This document shows positions 1-12,910 of a stretch of 64,000 bases of DNA, piece after piece. The notes under the pieces were generated by a model. That model had not been told where the DNA came from and made no database searches. It saw only the letters and a list, made by a program, of their open reading frames with translations. The DNA comes from Diabrotica undecimpunctata (taxonomy: Eukaryota; Arthropoda; Insecta; Coleoptera; Chrysomelidae): assembly GCF_040954645.1 (NCBI RefSeq), contig NC_092803.1, forward strand, positions 80,080,263 through 80,144,262. The letters run 5' to 3'. Both the position numbers and the translations under genes were made by a program. The first letter of the stretch is position 1; each line of letters starts with the position of its first letter.

Positions 1-1159
1 GCAAAATACTGGCGAAACACCTGACACATTATTAAAACCAGTCCTTTTTTATAAAAGGCATTATACCTGACCTCTTATGTACCGTAGGGTAAAAGATACA
101 CAATTTAAGGCCATTATTCCTCTCTCCTCTCGTCCTCTTACACATTCTCGCTGGTTGGTCGCGAAACTAGGTTTGGAGGTCCTCCGGAAGTACGTTATCG
201 CATCGTATCGTAAAGTGGATCGCTGATCGCCATGACACGACCACGTTACCGGAGAACCAGATGCAGTTTTACCAACACACGAAGGCCAACAAGGGACATC
301 GAACTCCGATGGAGTACCATTGTCAAGGCCTTTTTATTCTTTTTAATTGTTCGACTAAGCTTTTATTTAATTGTTAGTGGTTGAAATTCATATTTCCAGG
401 GATGACTTTAGCAAGAAGTCGTTAAGTGTGATATACGACAATTAAAAAACGACCGCTTGATGAGTTGAGATTAGATAATAACAGTAGCATGTTATGCAGT
501 CAGTAATAAATTTTGAAGTAAATTAGTTATTAGTGTAAAAAGGTAATAAAAAGTATATCTTTAACAATTGTATTGATGTTGTGAGTTTACTTACTTGGTT
601 AACAAATTACAAGCATAACATAACAATTAACAAAAAACACGATATCCAAATTAATGAGTTTAGTCGTTGTAATTGTATTTTGATTCAGAGGGTCTATAGT
701 CCATGATCTGGAATTGTTTGTTTCTGACGTTTGCTCTGCTACTGTCGCAGAAGTTATCAAAGCTGATGTAATAGCGCTCGTAATCTTCAGTTGCTTAATC
801 AGTCAGCACACTTTAAATTGAATATTTAAAATCAAGTTCGAGTTAAAAGAATATATTCTTATCATCAAGGACTTAACGATATCAATTATCCCAGTGATCT
901 TATCTCTATCTACATATCAATGAGTTTCACAGTAAATCGCGATTCACAATTGTAATCCCTTTACCTTTTATGGAGGTGTCTGTGTCTTCTTCGTACTAAA
1001 ATTTCCAGGGGAAGTTTTTTAGAAAATTAAAATATTGGTACTTTAATTGAGTCTACATGTGAACAACAAATTAAACAGTTAATCTCGCAATTTGTATTCT
1101 ATTATCACATATTATACTAAGTAATTACTTAGTATATGTGCAGTTTTATACTTATTAGA
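1..1159. other. No gene recognised
   Basis: There is no convincing reading frame or repeat boundary here. Bases about 120-310 are richer in G and C than the surroundings but do not encode a protein I recognise. Confidence 0.5.
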
Positions 1160-2485
1160 ATATACCAAGCGGTCCACATGTATGGAATAAATTCATTTTT
1201 AGCGTTATTATGTACTATGTGAAAAATCTGAAACAGGTCGATTTTTATTCTTAAATTGATAACTTACAGTATGAAAATATTATCTCCCTCCAGCAGCGAC
1301 TTTGAATTATAAGCACCCCCTCAAAATTTTTAAATAAAAAAAAAATTCGTGTGGCACCTTGTTAGAAAGGGATTTTCGTCCTCTGTTCAGTAATATAGTT
1401 TTTTCAGTTGGTGCAATCATAACTGAGAAAATTGATTTTTACAATTTAATTTAATTTTCAACTTGACCACCATTATTCACTTCTTGACAATATCCGAGGC
1501 GATTTTGGAATTCTCGTACAACATTTTGTATGACCTCCGGGGTTATTTTGTTAATTTCTTCCGTTATCCTAACTTTTAAATCAGCAATATTGCCTAGTCT
1601 ATTAAAGTATACTTTAGAAATAAAATCAGGTATTTTCGTACCCGTTCTGATGAACTTTGGAAAACTCAGGGAAAAACCTTTGAAGTTAATAACATATTAG
1701 TCAAAAAGCCAAATAAACAATTGATATGAATCTAGTAGGCTGCTGTCATTTAGTTACTAAAGACTAAAAGACGCCAGTATAATATTTGTGCGCGTATTAA
1801 ATTTAATTATTTCTCATTTTTATGGAGAATTTTTCCAATAGGTGGATTGGAAGACGTGGAACGATCGAATGGCCGGGTAGGTCCCCCGATTTAAATCCTC
1901 TCAATTACTTCTTAGGGGGTTATTTAAAATCTAAAGTATATTTTAATAGACCAAACAGTATTGCTGGTTTAAAAGTTAGGATAACGGAAGAAATTAACAA
2001 CATGACCCCCGAGATCGTAAAAAATTTTGTACGAGAATTTCAAAATCGCCTAGGTTATTGTCAAGAAGTAAATGGAGGTCATTTTGAACATTTAATTTAA
2101 TTGTAAAGTACATTGAAAAATACAGTCTAAATATTATGTGACATTATTATCTTCATTCAATCTAAAGTTTTGTGATAGACATTATCAATATTTTACAGCT
2201 TTAAAATTAATTTTTGTAGTTATGATTGCACCAAACTTAAAAAACTTTACATTGCTGAATAGAGGACTAAAATTTCTTTCTAACAAGGTGCCATACGACC
2301 CCCTTTGTTATTTAAAACTTTCGTGGAAGTGCTTATAATTCAAAGTGTGTGCTTGAGGGGAATAATATTTTCATACTGTAAATTGTCAATTAAAAATAAA
2401 AATCAACCTGTTTCAGGTTTTTTTCACATAGTACATAATAACGCTAAAAATGAATTTATTCCATACATATGGACCGCATGGTATA
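1160..2485. mobile_element. Mariner-derived fold-back element (long imperfect inverted repeat)
   Basis: The left arm, about 1160-1620, is the reverse complement of the right arm, about 1931-2485, with mismatches and an insertion near 2110-2215 in the right arm. The right arm includes the 3' coding end of a mariner-type transposase, so the left arm holds the same coding end on the minus strand. Arms of this length could fold into a hairpin if transcribed. The roughly 310-base spacer holds the rest of the transposase fragment. Confidence 0.75.
1822..2100 (+). pseudogene. Mariner-family transposase, C-terminal fragment
   Basis: The 92-residue frame keeps the end of a mariner DDE domain. It has a WIGRRGTIEWPGRSPDLNP stretch, then YLKSKVY, and ends with a GGHFEHLI tail typical of insect mariner relatives. 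In active mariners the third catalytic aspartate follows SPDLxP at a short distance; here that place reads N (PLNYF), so the triad would be broken. The upstream two thirds of the protein, with the other two acidic residues, are absent. It is a dead fragment inside the fold-back. Family assignment rests on motif recall, not on a search. Confidence 0.75.
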
Positions 2486-5400
2486 TGTAAAATGTGTCCT
2501 AGAGAAAAGGCGCAGCTAGAATTTAATCAAGGTTTCTTGAAGTGTTTATTGATACTACAACCAAGTAAAATTATATTCGCTAATTGTAAGTTCATTAGTA
2601 ATTTTTGCTCTTGGAAAAAGCTCCTTTGGAAGCTATCTTATGGGCAAACGACTCGTTAGTTCTTGTATTGTCAGCTGTATATTAAGTTAGTGTCGTTTCT
2701 CAATCTGAAGACTTGTCTTGTATTAATAATTTACGTTACCAACATTTGTTAGTTCACTATACTTCTAGTAACCAATGTATATATATACTCGTTTTTATCC
2801 CCCAACGCCAATTGTTCGTCTTCAAGTTTTATTTTTTCTGGAGGATGTGGCAGATTTATATCTTTTCAGCTAGTGGCTTTTAATTTCTTAATTTTTTTTA
2901 CGACGAAACATCGCCAAAGGTATCTGACAAAAGATTTTTTACCACAGTGAACAAAATTTCTTTTATCATTCTATGCCTTATACTTTTCTACTATGACACC
3001 GTTTTCTTTTCTTAAAGTCACTTCCGTTAGATAATTAGTTGATTTTACATTTATTATATTAATCACTTACTGCAGTGTTACATTTTATTGTAATTTTGTC
3101 GAGTTAACTAAGAAGCCAAGAGGTAAATTTTTATAAAAGAGTAATTTTTTATATCATTCCGACATGAAAAATTCATTTCTTTTTTTTTTTAAGAAAGTAA
3201 TTTTGATCATCCTTGTAGTTCTATGTAATTCTATATAATTTTTTAGAATTTTTGGAAGCTGCCATTTCTGGAATAAGTATTAGGAAACAGCTTATCAAAG
3301 TTTAAAATATTCTTATATTTATTTCTTTTATGCGCTTTTAACGTTATGAAAAATAGCTGCCCTCTAGAGTATGACTGTTGTCAAGTCAAAACTAAAAATC
3401 CGGCTCTGTAGATTTGCTCTTGTTCTCTTTATGTTGTTTCGTCTCTTTAGTGGAACATAATCAATAGTTGTGGACGTGCTACGTTGGCTGTGACGACTTA
3501 TAAAGCAGGATGATGATTGTGTTGATCATAATCGCAGATGTGCCACTCAACAACGACGAGTAAAATAACATCTATATAATAAAGATAATATTTAAATCAG
3601 CCGATGATGATTTGTATTTTTTTTGTCTCATACTGTATGATGTATGCATACTACCACCTAAAACGTCTTAGATACAGATTAAGACAACTTAATGTTCTGG
3701 TTTTGCTTTGTTATTATGGTTTATTTCCAATTATTTTCTTTCTCTTCTTTGCGTAAATCCTTATGCCTTTTAGTGTCGAGCGGCGAGCCGTTTATTTTAT
3801 TGTTTATTCGTCTTTCCCTTTTTTTTCTTTAATTTGGTTTTCTTTGCCTCTGTTATCCTTTTAGTTAAATTGTTTTGGTTTTTCCTTAGTAGATTTCCGT
3901 ACTAGTCTACTTTTTTCCGATTAAGTTTTTCCAGTAGAGGTTCTTAGTTTATGTCGTGTCTACTTTCTTCATTTCTTGGATGTTATCAGGAAATATTTTT
4001 AGAATAACACTCTTAATAAAACAATATTATTTGTTTAAATATCAAATCCAAGAAGTTAAACACTAATTCTTATAAACTTTCTCGGGGCAGCATCAGGATA
4101 GCTATCAGTTGTGAAATCATCTTTAAATTAAATCACGAACTATTGCGGTTTTTTCTTGAAACAGAGCGATATTTTCTGTTAGTTGATTGCAGGTTTAGTT
4201 AACGAAATCATATTGTTTTTTTTTTAATTGTTGGGTTAGTGAACTGACCAAGAAGATGAGATTGTTAAACTGTACAAATATTTTGGATCAAAGGTCTATT
4301 AAAGTTTGGAAAAAACGGTTTTCTCAACCTTACCTAACCTTAACTACCTACCCTATATTTTAAGAAAGAAATTAGAAACTGCTGATCTTTAGCTAATGAT
4401 TTTCATTATTAAATAATAAACATCGTATAATCACTATTTACAGCATTCGTTAATTTGGAAGGACCATGATATTGTGTAGAACATTACAATAAATCCATCT
4501 TAAAATAATTTTTTATACAAAATTATTTGCAGCCAACCTGTAATTAAACGACATATTGTAGCAAAATAACTGGTACCCCAATTTCACGCAACGTTTTGAA
4601 AATAATTCTAACGTCACGTTTTATCGTCTCTCGATATTTTCCGCACGCCACAAGAAGAACATTCTAAATTACAGGCAGTGCATGTTTTTATGAATAAGAA
4701 TGATGAGGTAATTTTTGTTTTTTGTTTTAAGATGTTATTGATACCGACAAAGAAGTGTTACCAAACAAACTTTATGGTGTGATTGAGAATTAAATGTTAA
4801 ATCAGGTTCCCCAGTCTTGGCATACAGGGATAAAGTTTCCCTTATAATACGAAGCATTTTCGACTTAAAGAAAATACTGAATGAAAATACTGAATGAATG
4901 GAAAAAGAGTCTGTGTCGTAAAAACAATAGTATAGTTTGCAGCTAAAATTTTATATAATTTATATAAATTAATTTATGTGTATTTTGTGTATGTATGTGT
5001 GCGGTTGCGTTAATCATCAACGTCAAAAGTACTATATTGTGCCTTACTGTTAATACAAATATGCCTAAAATTCACTTAAAATGTGAAAAAGGATTAATAA
5101 TTCTCTAAAACGGATTTTTTAAATAAGCTCTAAAACAATAGAATCTAAAAAAAATAGTATAAAATCGAAACAAAAGATGATTGTAAATGGTTTGTTTGTG
5201 GTATTTGCCCTCATAAGTTAAAGTGAACATTTTAATCAGCAAAACGAAAAACAGAAAATTCATAAAAAATTATGTTTTGATTTTTTTATTAAATGGTACA
5301 AATTTTTAACTATTTGCAAGTGTTAAGTCTGAAATAAACAACAAGTGGTTAAATACTTTTTTTATAATGTCTATAAAATCTCGAATAACAAGTTTTAAGG

Positions 5401-6320
5401 GTCATAATTTTATTATGTATATAGAACAAACATATGAGCATACAAAAAATAATACAGGAATTTAGTTTCCCTGTGGAAATAATAGAGTAACGGATATAAA
5501 CTCTTGACAAAAATAGCATAATAAATAAAGATCACGCATACAATTCTAAAAACCAATATATTAATTTGATGGTGATTTATCACGATAGGTTTATGTAATA
5601 GGTGCAAGTCAGAATCCAAATTATGTAGTGTCTATGTAATAATGTTATCAATGGAACAAATGTCCAGTAACCTCTGTGCTTTCATATTTTTGCTAATTAA
5701 ATTATATCTTGTTCCCATAAATCTTAATACCTGAGTATCGTTAATATAACATTGTGCTTCCTTTATTTCAAAAAACCATTTAATAACTTAAAACTTACCA
5801 TTCTATTGTCTTTTACTCGGCACAATACAGCACAGAAAATATATGTTCCAGCATACGATATCTTGGAAAAAATCATCAACCTCTTGAACTCCCATAAATA
5901 GACTTCGTCGATTTAACATAATGCCCTTAGTTGCCTCGTCGTGACTGCACTAAAACGGCGTTAACAGCGATAAAACTGGAATAGGAAAGTATCTACAGGC
6001 TATTTGTGTAATAAATACTTTTAGAAAATATTGAAGTCAATTTAAAATTTAAGGCTATACTTCGTAAGGAATAAAGCCACTATTTGAAAAATCTTTCTTT
6101 CGGTTAATACAAAACTTATTTACATAATAATTTGACATCTTTACATGATATTATAGATTCATTACTGAAAAATTTATGCGATGTCACAAGTGTTTTAGAT
6201 TTTTTTATACCTAGCAAATTATAATTGAAAGTATTTTAACTCATTCAGTTTTTGAGTTTCTATTAATTTTAGCAACGACATATTTTTTTTATTTACAAAT
6301 TTGCATCAATCCGAAGGTTA
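2486..6320. other. AT-rich stretch without assigned genes
   Basis: Only short chance frames are visible. No transposase, reverse transcriptase or exon-like sequence was recognised on either strand. Confidence 0.5.
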
Positions 6321-6868
6321 TTCTTCTTCTTCTTAGAGTGCCGTCTCCCTACGGAGGTTGGCAGTCATAATAGCTATTTTTATTTTTGAACTTGCTGCTC
6401 TAAACAAATCAATCGATCTACATTAATACCAATCACGTAGGTTCTTCAACCATGAGTTCTGCCTTTGGCCAACAGATCTTCTTTCTTGTATCTTTCCCTG
6501 TATTATGAGTCTCAAAATTTTATATTTTGGTCCGCTCATCACGTGGTCTAGGTATTCCAGTTTTCTGGTTTGTATAGTGGTGATTAGTTCTGTTTCTTTA
6601 CCAACCGTCGCCAGTACTTTTTTATTTGTAATTCTATCAGTCCATGATATTTTTAATACTCTGCGGTATAACCAGAGTTCATAAGCCTCGATTCTTTTAA
6701 AATTGCATTTTTTTAATGTCCAGGTCTCAGCTCCACAATATTGAAAACATATAACAGCGAATGGTACATAGTCTGATTTTCAAATTTAGATTTTTGCACA
6801 TTAGGAGTGGCTTCATTCGTATAAATGCTGATCTGGCAATTACTATTCGCCTGTTTATTTCTGCAGTA
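6321..6868 (-). pseudogene. LINE reverse-transcriptase C-terminal tail, broken
   Basis: Read on the minus strand this gives, with stops and frame changes, the tail found after the RT domain in RTE-like LINEs: residues like EAFE-W-YRRIL-ISW, then KLEYLDHVM, then LRLIIQGK, then NLRDWYQ, then DLFRAA. The element's 3' end lies at the left, marked by a short TTC run at 6321-6335, the same tail seen at 18809, 43552 and 54990. The related open frame at 15560-16257 allows direct comparison. The RT core is missing, so this is a 5'-truncated dead copy. Confidence 0.8.
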
Positions 6869-7479
6869 TTCAAAGGTTATTAGCGGGAAGCAAATATTTA
6901 TAATATTAAATATTGTAATACAAAATTATTATTTTTTATGTAATTAAGCATATTTGTGAAGGAACAATTTACAACAAGTGCTTTCTCTAGGTTTGTTAGG
7001 ATTCCTTAATTAAAATATTACTTGCACCCCAATAACAAACTATAATAAAGGGTTGGCCACTCAAAAGACTCCACTTTGAAATTTGATAACCTGCCTTTAT
7101 CGGATTGTACGTGGACATCTTTTAATTTTACGTAATATTCAATTTAACAATTTTCTCATAAGATTTTAATTGTTGATCCAATGATGTGATTGGTCTTTCT
7201 TTCCAACTGCTATCTTAAACACTTTAAAGGATATAGCTAGCACTTATTATAACGTTTCAGTTGTCAATTATATGCTTATGGGCAATTTGGAAAAAAAAAA
7301 TCTATGAAACGGAATCAGTGCGAATAAAAAAAATTGTGGCAACCACGTTAGGACTGAAGTGACAGAAGTAGCCATTTTTGGTAATAAGTACTTTTTAAGT
7401 ACTAAAAAATATATATACCCACTCCTATCCGCAGAGTAATAAAACATTACAAATTTCATCACTATAAAATATACTTGGT
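6869..7479. other. No gene recognised
   Basis: AT-rich sequence. The part next to 7480 may include the 5' portion of the adjacent mariner relic, but I could not delimit it. Confidence 0.4.
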
Positions 7480-8060
7480 ACAGAAAATAATTGAAGACCG
7501 TCCAGACAGGCTATTCAGGTTTTGTACAATTGGTACTTTAAATCGACACAATTGCCGTTTTTAGGCTGATGAAAATCCAAAATTTTCCACGAAATACATT
7601 ACCCAACAGCCATAATAATTAAACGTATGGGCAGGCATTTATGGGGATCATATTGTTGGGCCATTAGTTTTGCACAACAAAATTTAAACGAAACAGCATA
7701 TCTAGAATTATGAGAGGACACAGTTAATCTTATTTTAATAAATATAATTGAAAAAGATAACAAGTACTTAAGCCGATACCTTAACGAAACGTTCCTAGGC
7801 AATGGATTCGACGAAGAGGTTTGGTTAAATGGTCAGCAAGGTCCTTCGATTCAACTCCCCCAAACTTTTCTATGGGGTTCTTTAAAAAACAAGATTTATA
7901 AGACGATTTTAGCTCATGGAAGAACTAAGACGATGAATTTAGTGCATGAGTGTAGTACAGTGAACCCTGAATTGCTTCAGAATATTAGTCGTATTTTGGA
8001 AAAGCGACTTTGTAATTATATGCATGTTAGTTGATATCATTTTGAACATTTAATTAAATT
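7480..8060 (+). pseudogene. Mariner-family transposase relic
   Basis: With several stops and frame changes the plus strand reads NRHNCRF, ADENP, then NVWAGIYGDHIVGP, and later FLWGSLKNKIY and a closing YHFEHLI. This order matches the DDE domain of the mariner group represented at 1822-2100, which ends in almost the same tail. The catalytic region between is scrambled, and no terminal repeats were found. It is an old, inactive copy. Confidence 0.7.
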
Positions 8061-9934
8061 ATAATTTTTTCTATTTAATCATTAAAAAAAGTATAGCTGA
8101 TAAATAAACTTTCTTAGTTACTAATTTATGAATTTAAATTTTAGTTTATTTTATTTACGGTAAATTTAAAAAAATTCCTATTAATGTTGAAAATGTCGTT
8201 TTTATGTAGTTTTTGACGTGGAGAGAAAAATTGATATTAACACTAGCAAAACATAGGCGTTACCTTTGGTTACGACGTTATTCCTTTGAATAAACTAATA
8301 CTTTTTACAGAAATAGAGTTAATATAAAAAGAAAATCATGGATGTCTAAACTCTCCAGCGAAATACCTCTCTAATCATGTGCCACAAAATGGTAGATTCT
8401 CTATTTAAAACTAAAGGTTATATAAAATTAAAGGTACTGAAAGGGAAGTTGCTGACAAATGAGACATATCTTTATCGTTAAAAGATGTCTCCTTTGGAAT
8501 ACAAATTGACCTGTTGCATTTTCATAAAATCACTTTACACTCTTCATTGCATTCTCACATTTTTAAGTTTTTCCTTATAAATCGGCCAAGGTTTTGATAT
8601 TTCTGTTCTGTATTGTTTCTTCTACGTTTTTGTCGCCTATTACGATAAATTATTAATTTTTTGACTTTAGTAGAAAAATATTCTTAAGAGCTTTAAACAC
8701 AGACAAAAATAATTCGAAGGAGTTTTTCTTACTATTCTGTAGAAACATATTTTAATATTTAAGTTTGCCAGTAAAAAGTATATGTGATATTAGACTAAAA
8801 TGAAAATTTTTGTGATTTAAGCAATGTGAGAAAAGACTTTCTTTTAAAATTAAATAAAACCAAAGAAGAAATGGATTCAATACTATTAGAATACGCCTTT
8901 TCTAATGGTTCAAAATGAGTTATAAGAGAAGCACTGAATTCCAAGTGGATGTTGAAATAGTGCCATTGAATTTGAAAGAAAAATCGAAAATAAATTTCCT
9001 CCATTCATTACTATGGTTTAAAATTATGCCCCTTTTGGTCCCATCCCCACAGTTGCCTCCCAGTTTTCGTATTTGAAAGAATGGTTCTGCGCTAAGAGAA
9101 TTTGATCTAATTCCAAGGTAATCGCTATTGTACATAATTTTTTAGCAGACTTGAATTCATCATCGTACAATGAAGGCTTTGATATTTAGAACTATAGCTT
9201 AATAAATGTGTTGACCGATCAACAGAATCTTATCAACTTACAAGAAATATTTTTTTAAGTTAGTGTATTTTTTGGTCATCTACAAGGTTTCTAATAACTA
9301 GAAACTCGGTATTATTAAATTACCAGAACTACATTATAGTTCTTGCTGTTATTAGATTAAGTGAACCTGTAATATTCACAACATATATTGATTTAATGCT
9401 TCGTGCTTTCTTCTACCTGCTATGTATGGCCTCAAAAAATAACGGTAAAGAACTCACCTGTAGGATATGCACATACATATATTGTTACAGTAATACCCTT
9501 AGGAGATGTTCGACATGTCAAGCATACTAAATATTCTCGTTTTATCACCGTTTTCGTGTTTCGGTAAGTCACGGAAATTCGCGTAACATCTATAAAATAC
9601 GATCTCGACTAATAACGGTTATTTCGGGCGAAAAAATCTGCCCATCTCTACAGCAAACAATCGAGTAGCGTGACCACGACACGTTCTCTCATTTGGCACC
9701 TTTCGACCACATCGTCGATCTTCAGCTTCGTGATTTCTGTGTGAATCCCACGATTGAGGATTTTTACCGACCGACTTACATTCGATGGAAAATCAACAAT
9801 GTGGTTTATCCCTTTCGAGTGGACTGAATCTTTGTTTTCAATAGAAAGGTGAGGTTGCAAATTATAAAGAATTTAACCACGGATTCCGTAAGAGATCTAC
9901 CATGTTAAATCGGTATTAAATTATATCTTAAATA
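8061..9934. other. No gene recognised
   Basis: A 70-codon minus-strand frame at 9648-9860 lies in slightly GC-richer sequence but resembles nothing I know. The rest is AT-rich without features. Confidence 0.4.
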
Positions 9935-10345
9935 TTATGTTTATATGGGATTAAGCCACAATTATTGGTTGTAATGAAAATCACATTTTTAATTAACAAA
10001 TGTTTGACGTTTCTATTTTCATTCCGGAAATCGTTTTCAAAAAGGAATATAATACAAATTATGAAAAATGTATAAAACGTATAAGCAAAGTTTGTCTTAT
10101 TGGTTATGTCTTTTTAAATTGACATACTAAACCTTGATCTTGTAGGCATCTTGTAGACGATGTGTTTCGATCTCCTATTGCTCCGCTATTGTTAGTATAT
10201 TCTTGTTGTTGACTTCTTTTAGTATTAGCAACCAAAGCCTGCTGCATTCTGCTGATGAGTTTGCTAGAAATTTTTCTGCGTTGAGTAGGATGAGTGCTGC
10301 TTCTTTGACTTTTCTCTTTTTTATTTCTGTTATATCAATATACCT
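9935..10345 (-). mobile_element. Penelope-like element, 3' end fragment
   Basis: This minus-strand fragment matches the 3' end of the Penelope-like copy at 53640-54985. Both share an end starting near a TATGGGATTAAGCCACAAT block on the plus strand, an AAATCG/GACGTTTC ribozyme-like part and the last codons of the ORF. The minus-strand reading VKEAALILLNAEKF compares with VKEVALILLNKEKY in the other copy. Only the extreme C-terminus and the terminal repeat remain. Confidence 0.75.
10003..10043 (-). ncRNA. Hammerhead-ribozyme-like motif, Penelope type
   Basis: On the minus strand TTGAAAA occupies the place of the CUGANGA box, and GAAACGTC at 10006-10013 supplies the second core box, a palindromic ACGU helix III and the C before the cleavage point. 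TTT and AAA flanking the core can pair as helix I. Helix II (GATTTC with GAAAAT) is imperfect. U3 and A8 replace the usual C3-G8 pair. One extra nucleotide lies between A9 and helix II. Activity is uncertain. Confidence 0.4.
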
Positions 10346-11124
10346 ATATCAATATAAAATAAACATTTTTTGGTTCACTGCCTAACACTGTAAGATGTTA
10401 AAAATCGTAAAGATTCGACAAATGTCTCGTATATTATAAGCAGCAAACAGTTGATTATATTTTTTTGCTTTTCCTGTCAAATTAAGCCTTTGTGACTCGT
10501 TGAATGTTTGAAATAACTGACTGATACAGTTTTTGCATTATGTGTTTTACATTAAATTTTGCTCGTAAAAATATTAGCCATAAGTTCACTGTACTGTACT
10601 TTGATTAGGATCGCCGCACTGTGAAATAATTTACATCGATTTCAGTCCAAGCCTTCTGTGGAACTAACGGAGTAGATAAATACATTCATTTACCCGATTT
10701 AATTTTCCACTAATTACGGTTTAATTATTATTTTAAATAATTTTAATTATCCAGCTCGTTTAAATGACTGAGTTTGAAGTTAATTTCTGAGTATATTACG
10801 CATATGTGGCAGCCATTGGCTAGACACCAATAGACCCGGATTATTGACTTTATTAAAACAATTTTTGTAATTAAACTACTGGATGAATCATTTTTAATAT
10901 AAACATTTTTATTTTATACATATTTTATATATAACATATTTTAAAATTTTTGGAAATAGACCAAAAGTAGATACATACATTTAAGTTAGCTTCAGGTCAT
11001 GTATGCCTATATCTGTTAAATTTTTTTCTTAATTTTCTGTTAATAAAATAAATTTAATTTCTCAATTATTTTCTACCTTTGATTGGGATGATACCAATCT
11101 AGATAATACCGTTCAATGTATCCT
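10346..11124. other. No gene recognised
   Basis: AT-rich sequence with no supported feature. Confidence 0.4.
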
Positions 11125-11441
11125 GAAAAAGTCAATGTTAGCGGCGTCATCAGTCCATATTTTCTTTAAGAACTATGAACGGATATTGGCCAGATCATCA
11201 CCGTCAAGAAGAAGCGGTACACATAGCTGATTAGCAACTTGTTTGGCCCTAAGATAAGGAAATCGAAATCAACGATATGTGGTTTCGACAAAACTGCGCT
11301 ACGTGCCACACAGCTCATGTCGCATTGGGAATTCTGCACGGACGATTTGGAAGCATTGTTATTTCGCGTGGAGGAGATGTGAACTGGCCACCGAGACTGT
11401 GCGATTTAACACCGTTAGACATTTTGCTGGGGTTTTCTTAA
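11125..11441 (+). pseudogene. Mariner-family transposase relic with mutated catalytic residue
   Basis: The frame 11268-11441 reads MWFRQNCATCHTAHVAL, then ISRGGDVNWPPRLCDLTPLD and stops soon after. This is the centre and end of a mariner DDE domain. In the family the second acidic residue sits in a WFQQDGA motif; here the position is N (WFRQN), while the third (TPLD) is kept. Upstream, with frame breaks, the sequence suggests the preceding VSGVISPYF block. It is a different mariner lineage from the copies at 1.8 and 7.5 kb. Confidence 0.75.
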
Positions 11442-11765
11442 GTCGCATTTTTTTCTACTCTGCGAATACTATACAATTTACAGCGGCCCACAATATGAAC
11501 GTAACTCATGGCATCTAATAGTTTATAGTCTACTAGTTTTGACGTTCTAATAAATTCTTTACCATATTATCTGCATAAATCAGGCACTGATGAATTTGGC
11601 AAAGTAAGATTCCAGGTTTGTTAATTTCAGTGTTTTTGATGACAACCCCAAATTGAAGAGTCTAGTCGATAATGGATCACCTTGTCTTAACAATCTAAAT
11701 AGTTAAAATTATTGCGTTATTTCTTCATCTCCCCTTAATGCATATCTACGGTTATAATTAAAATC

Positions 11766-12368
11766 AACTGACCTTATACAATAGGGCCTCTCTCAATATA
11801 TTGTATTGAATAATCTTTTATTAATCGATCTCAGTACATGTCTTGGCTATTTTATTCTGTTTGATTTGACGTAATGTACTATATATTTATTGATGTACTA
11901 GTACTTTATAAACTTGTACCATTCTACTATCATAGTTACATCGGTTCGCAATAGATAAAAATTTAAATTTAACAAATGCCTAGCATAAGTTTCTAATATA
12001 CTCTCATTGAATTACCAAAAAATAGTCTAAAATTTGAAGCTGCTTGATAAAGGTGATACAATAAAAATCCGAGAAAAGGAAGATCCCCAAAATAATTGAC
12101 TATCATCATCGACTCTAAAATGATAAATAAGTGTTGATGGCGTTTATTATTTTTCTCCACTATTACCGATCTTATTTAGTTATCTCCCATTTTTTACTCC
12201 CATTTTATATAATAAGGTTGTTACTGCATCTTTTTCTTGGATGACTAACTGACCTTATACAATAGGGCCTCTCCCAATAGTTTGTTTTAAATAGACTTTC
12301 ATTACTAAATCCTAGTACATGCCTAGCTTATCTTATTCGGTTAGATTTGACGTTGTGTACTATGTTTT
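11766..12368. repeat. Direct repeat pair of about 120 bp
   Basis: Bases 11766-11890 and 12247-12368 are similar in the same orientation. Both begin AACTGACCTTATACAATAGG and continue to a TTGACGT-ATGTACTAT end. Both encode the same LINE C-terminal segment on the minus strand, so they are two LINE fragments or a local duplication. Confidence 0.75.
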
Positions 12369-12910
12369 CATATCCATAGAGACTTTGGAGTTCTCGATTT
12401 TGTCTTCTTTATTTCTCTGTTGTCTCGGAGCTACAAATTACAAAGTTGGTCCGTAGTATTTTCCATTTTAATACCAGTAATTTTGATGCTTCACGGTAGT
12501 TCAGCGTACATGTCTCACTTTAATATGATATTTTAGGGCAAATTATGGTTTTATATACTATTCTGTTTATTGCTCATAGGAGTATTTATGATTAAGGCAC
12601 CGAAGATAGGGCATTGTATGCCCTGTGTTCTGAAATGATCCGTACTTCTACATCCTTTTGTGTCTTTGGTTGTTATGATTGCTCATAGGTGTTTAAATTA
12701 TTAAACAGCTTTATTATTGTATTCATTTATAGATCATTTTGTTTAACTTCTTGGGCTTCTTCATAACCACCTTGTACTTAATTTTAACCTAGTTGATCTT
12801 AATACCAATTTCCTTATCCCCGTTGTCAAGTAGAGTAAAAAATTTTTTGGCAGCTCTGGTGGACTATGAAATTGTGTCGTCAACAAAAATGAGACTAGTA
12901 TTTTTTATGC
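11766..12910 (-). pseudogene. RTE-like LINE remnant with a duplicated 3' segment
   Basis: Minus-strand readings through stops include ADDTIS near 12880, then KTIICPKISY and SETCTLNYREA near 12500, NRELQSLYGYENIVHNVKSN near 12370, and RHVLG with WERPYCIRSV near 12250. This is the order seen from the RT active site through the C-terminal tail of RTE-like LINEs. The last part occurs twice (11766-11890 and 12247-12368). The copy is heavily decayed. Confidence 0.55.

Noticed and set aside
7815..7860. tRNA-like string (GGTTAAATGGTCAGCAAGG with GATTCAACTCC)
   Set aside because: It falls inside a mariner relic whose protein reading explains it, and no cloverleaf arms pair around it.
9648..9860. 70-codon minus-strand frame in slightly GC-richer DNA
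   Set aside because: No motif, no splice-site support and no family resemblance, so it is not listed as a gene.
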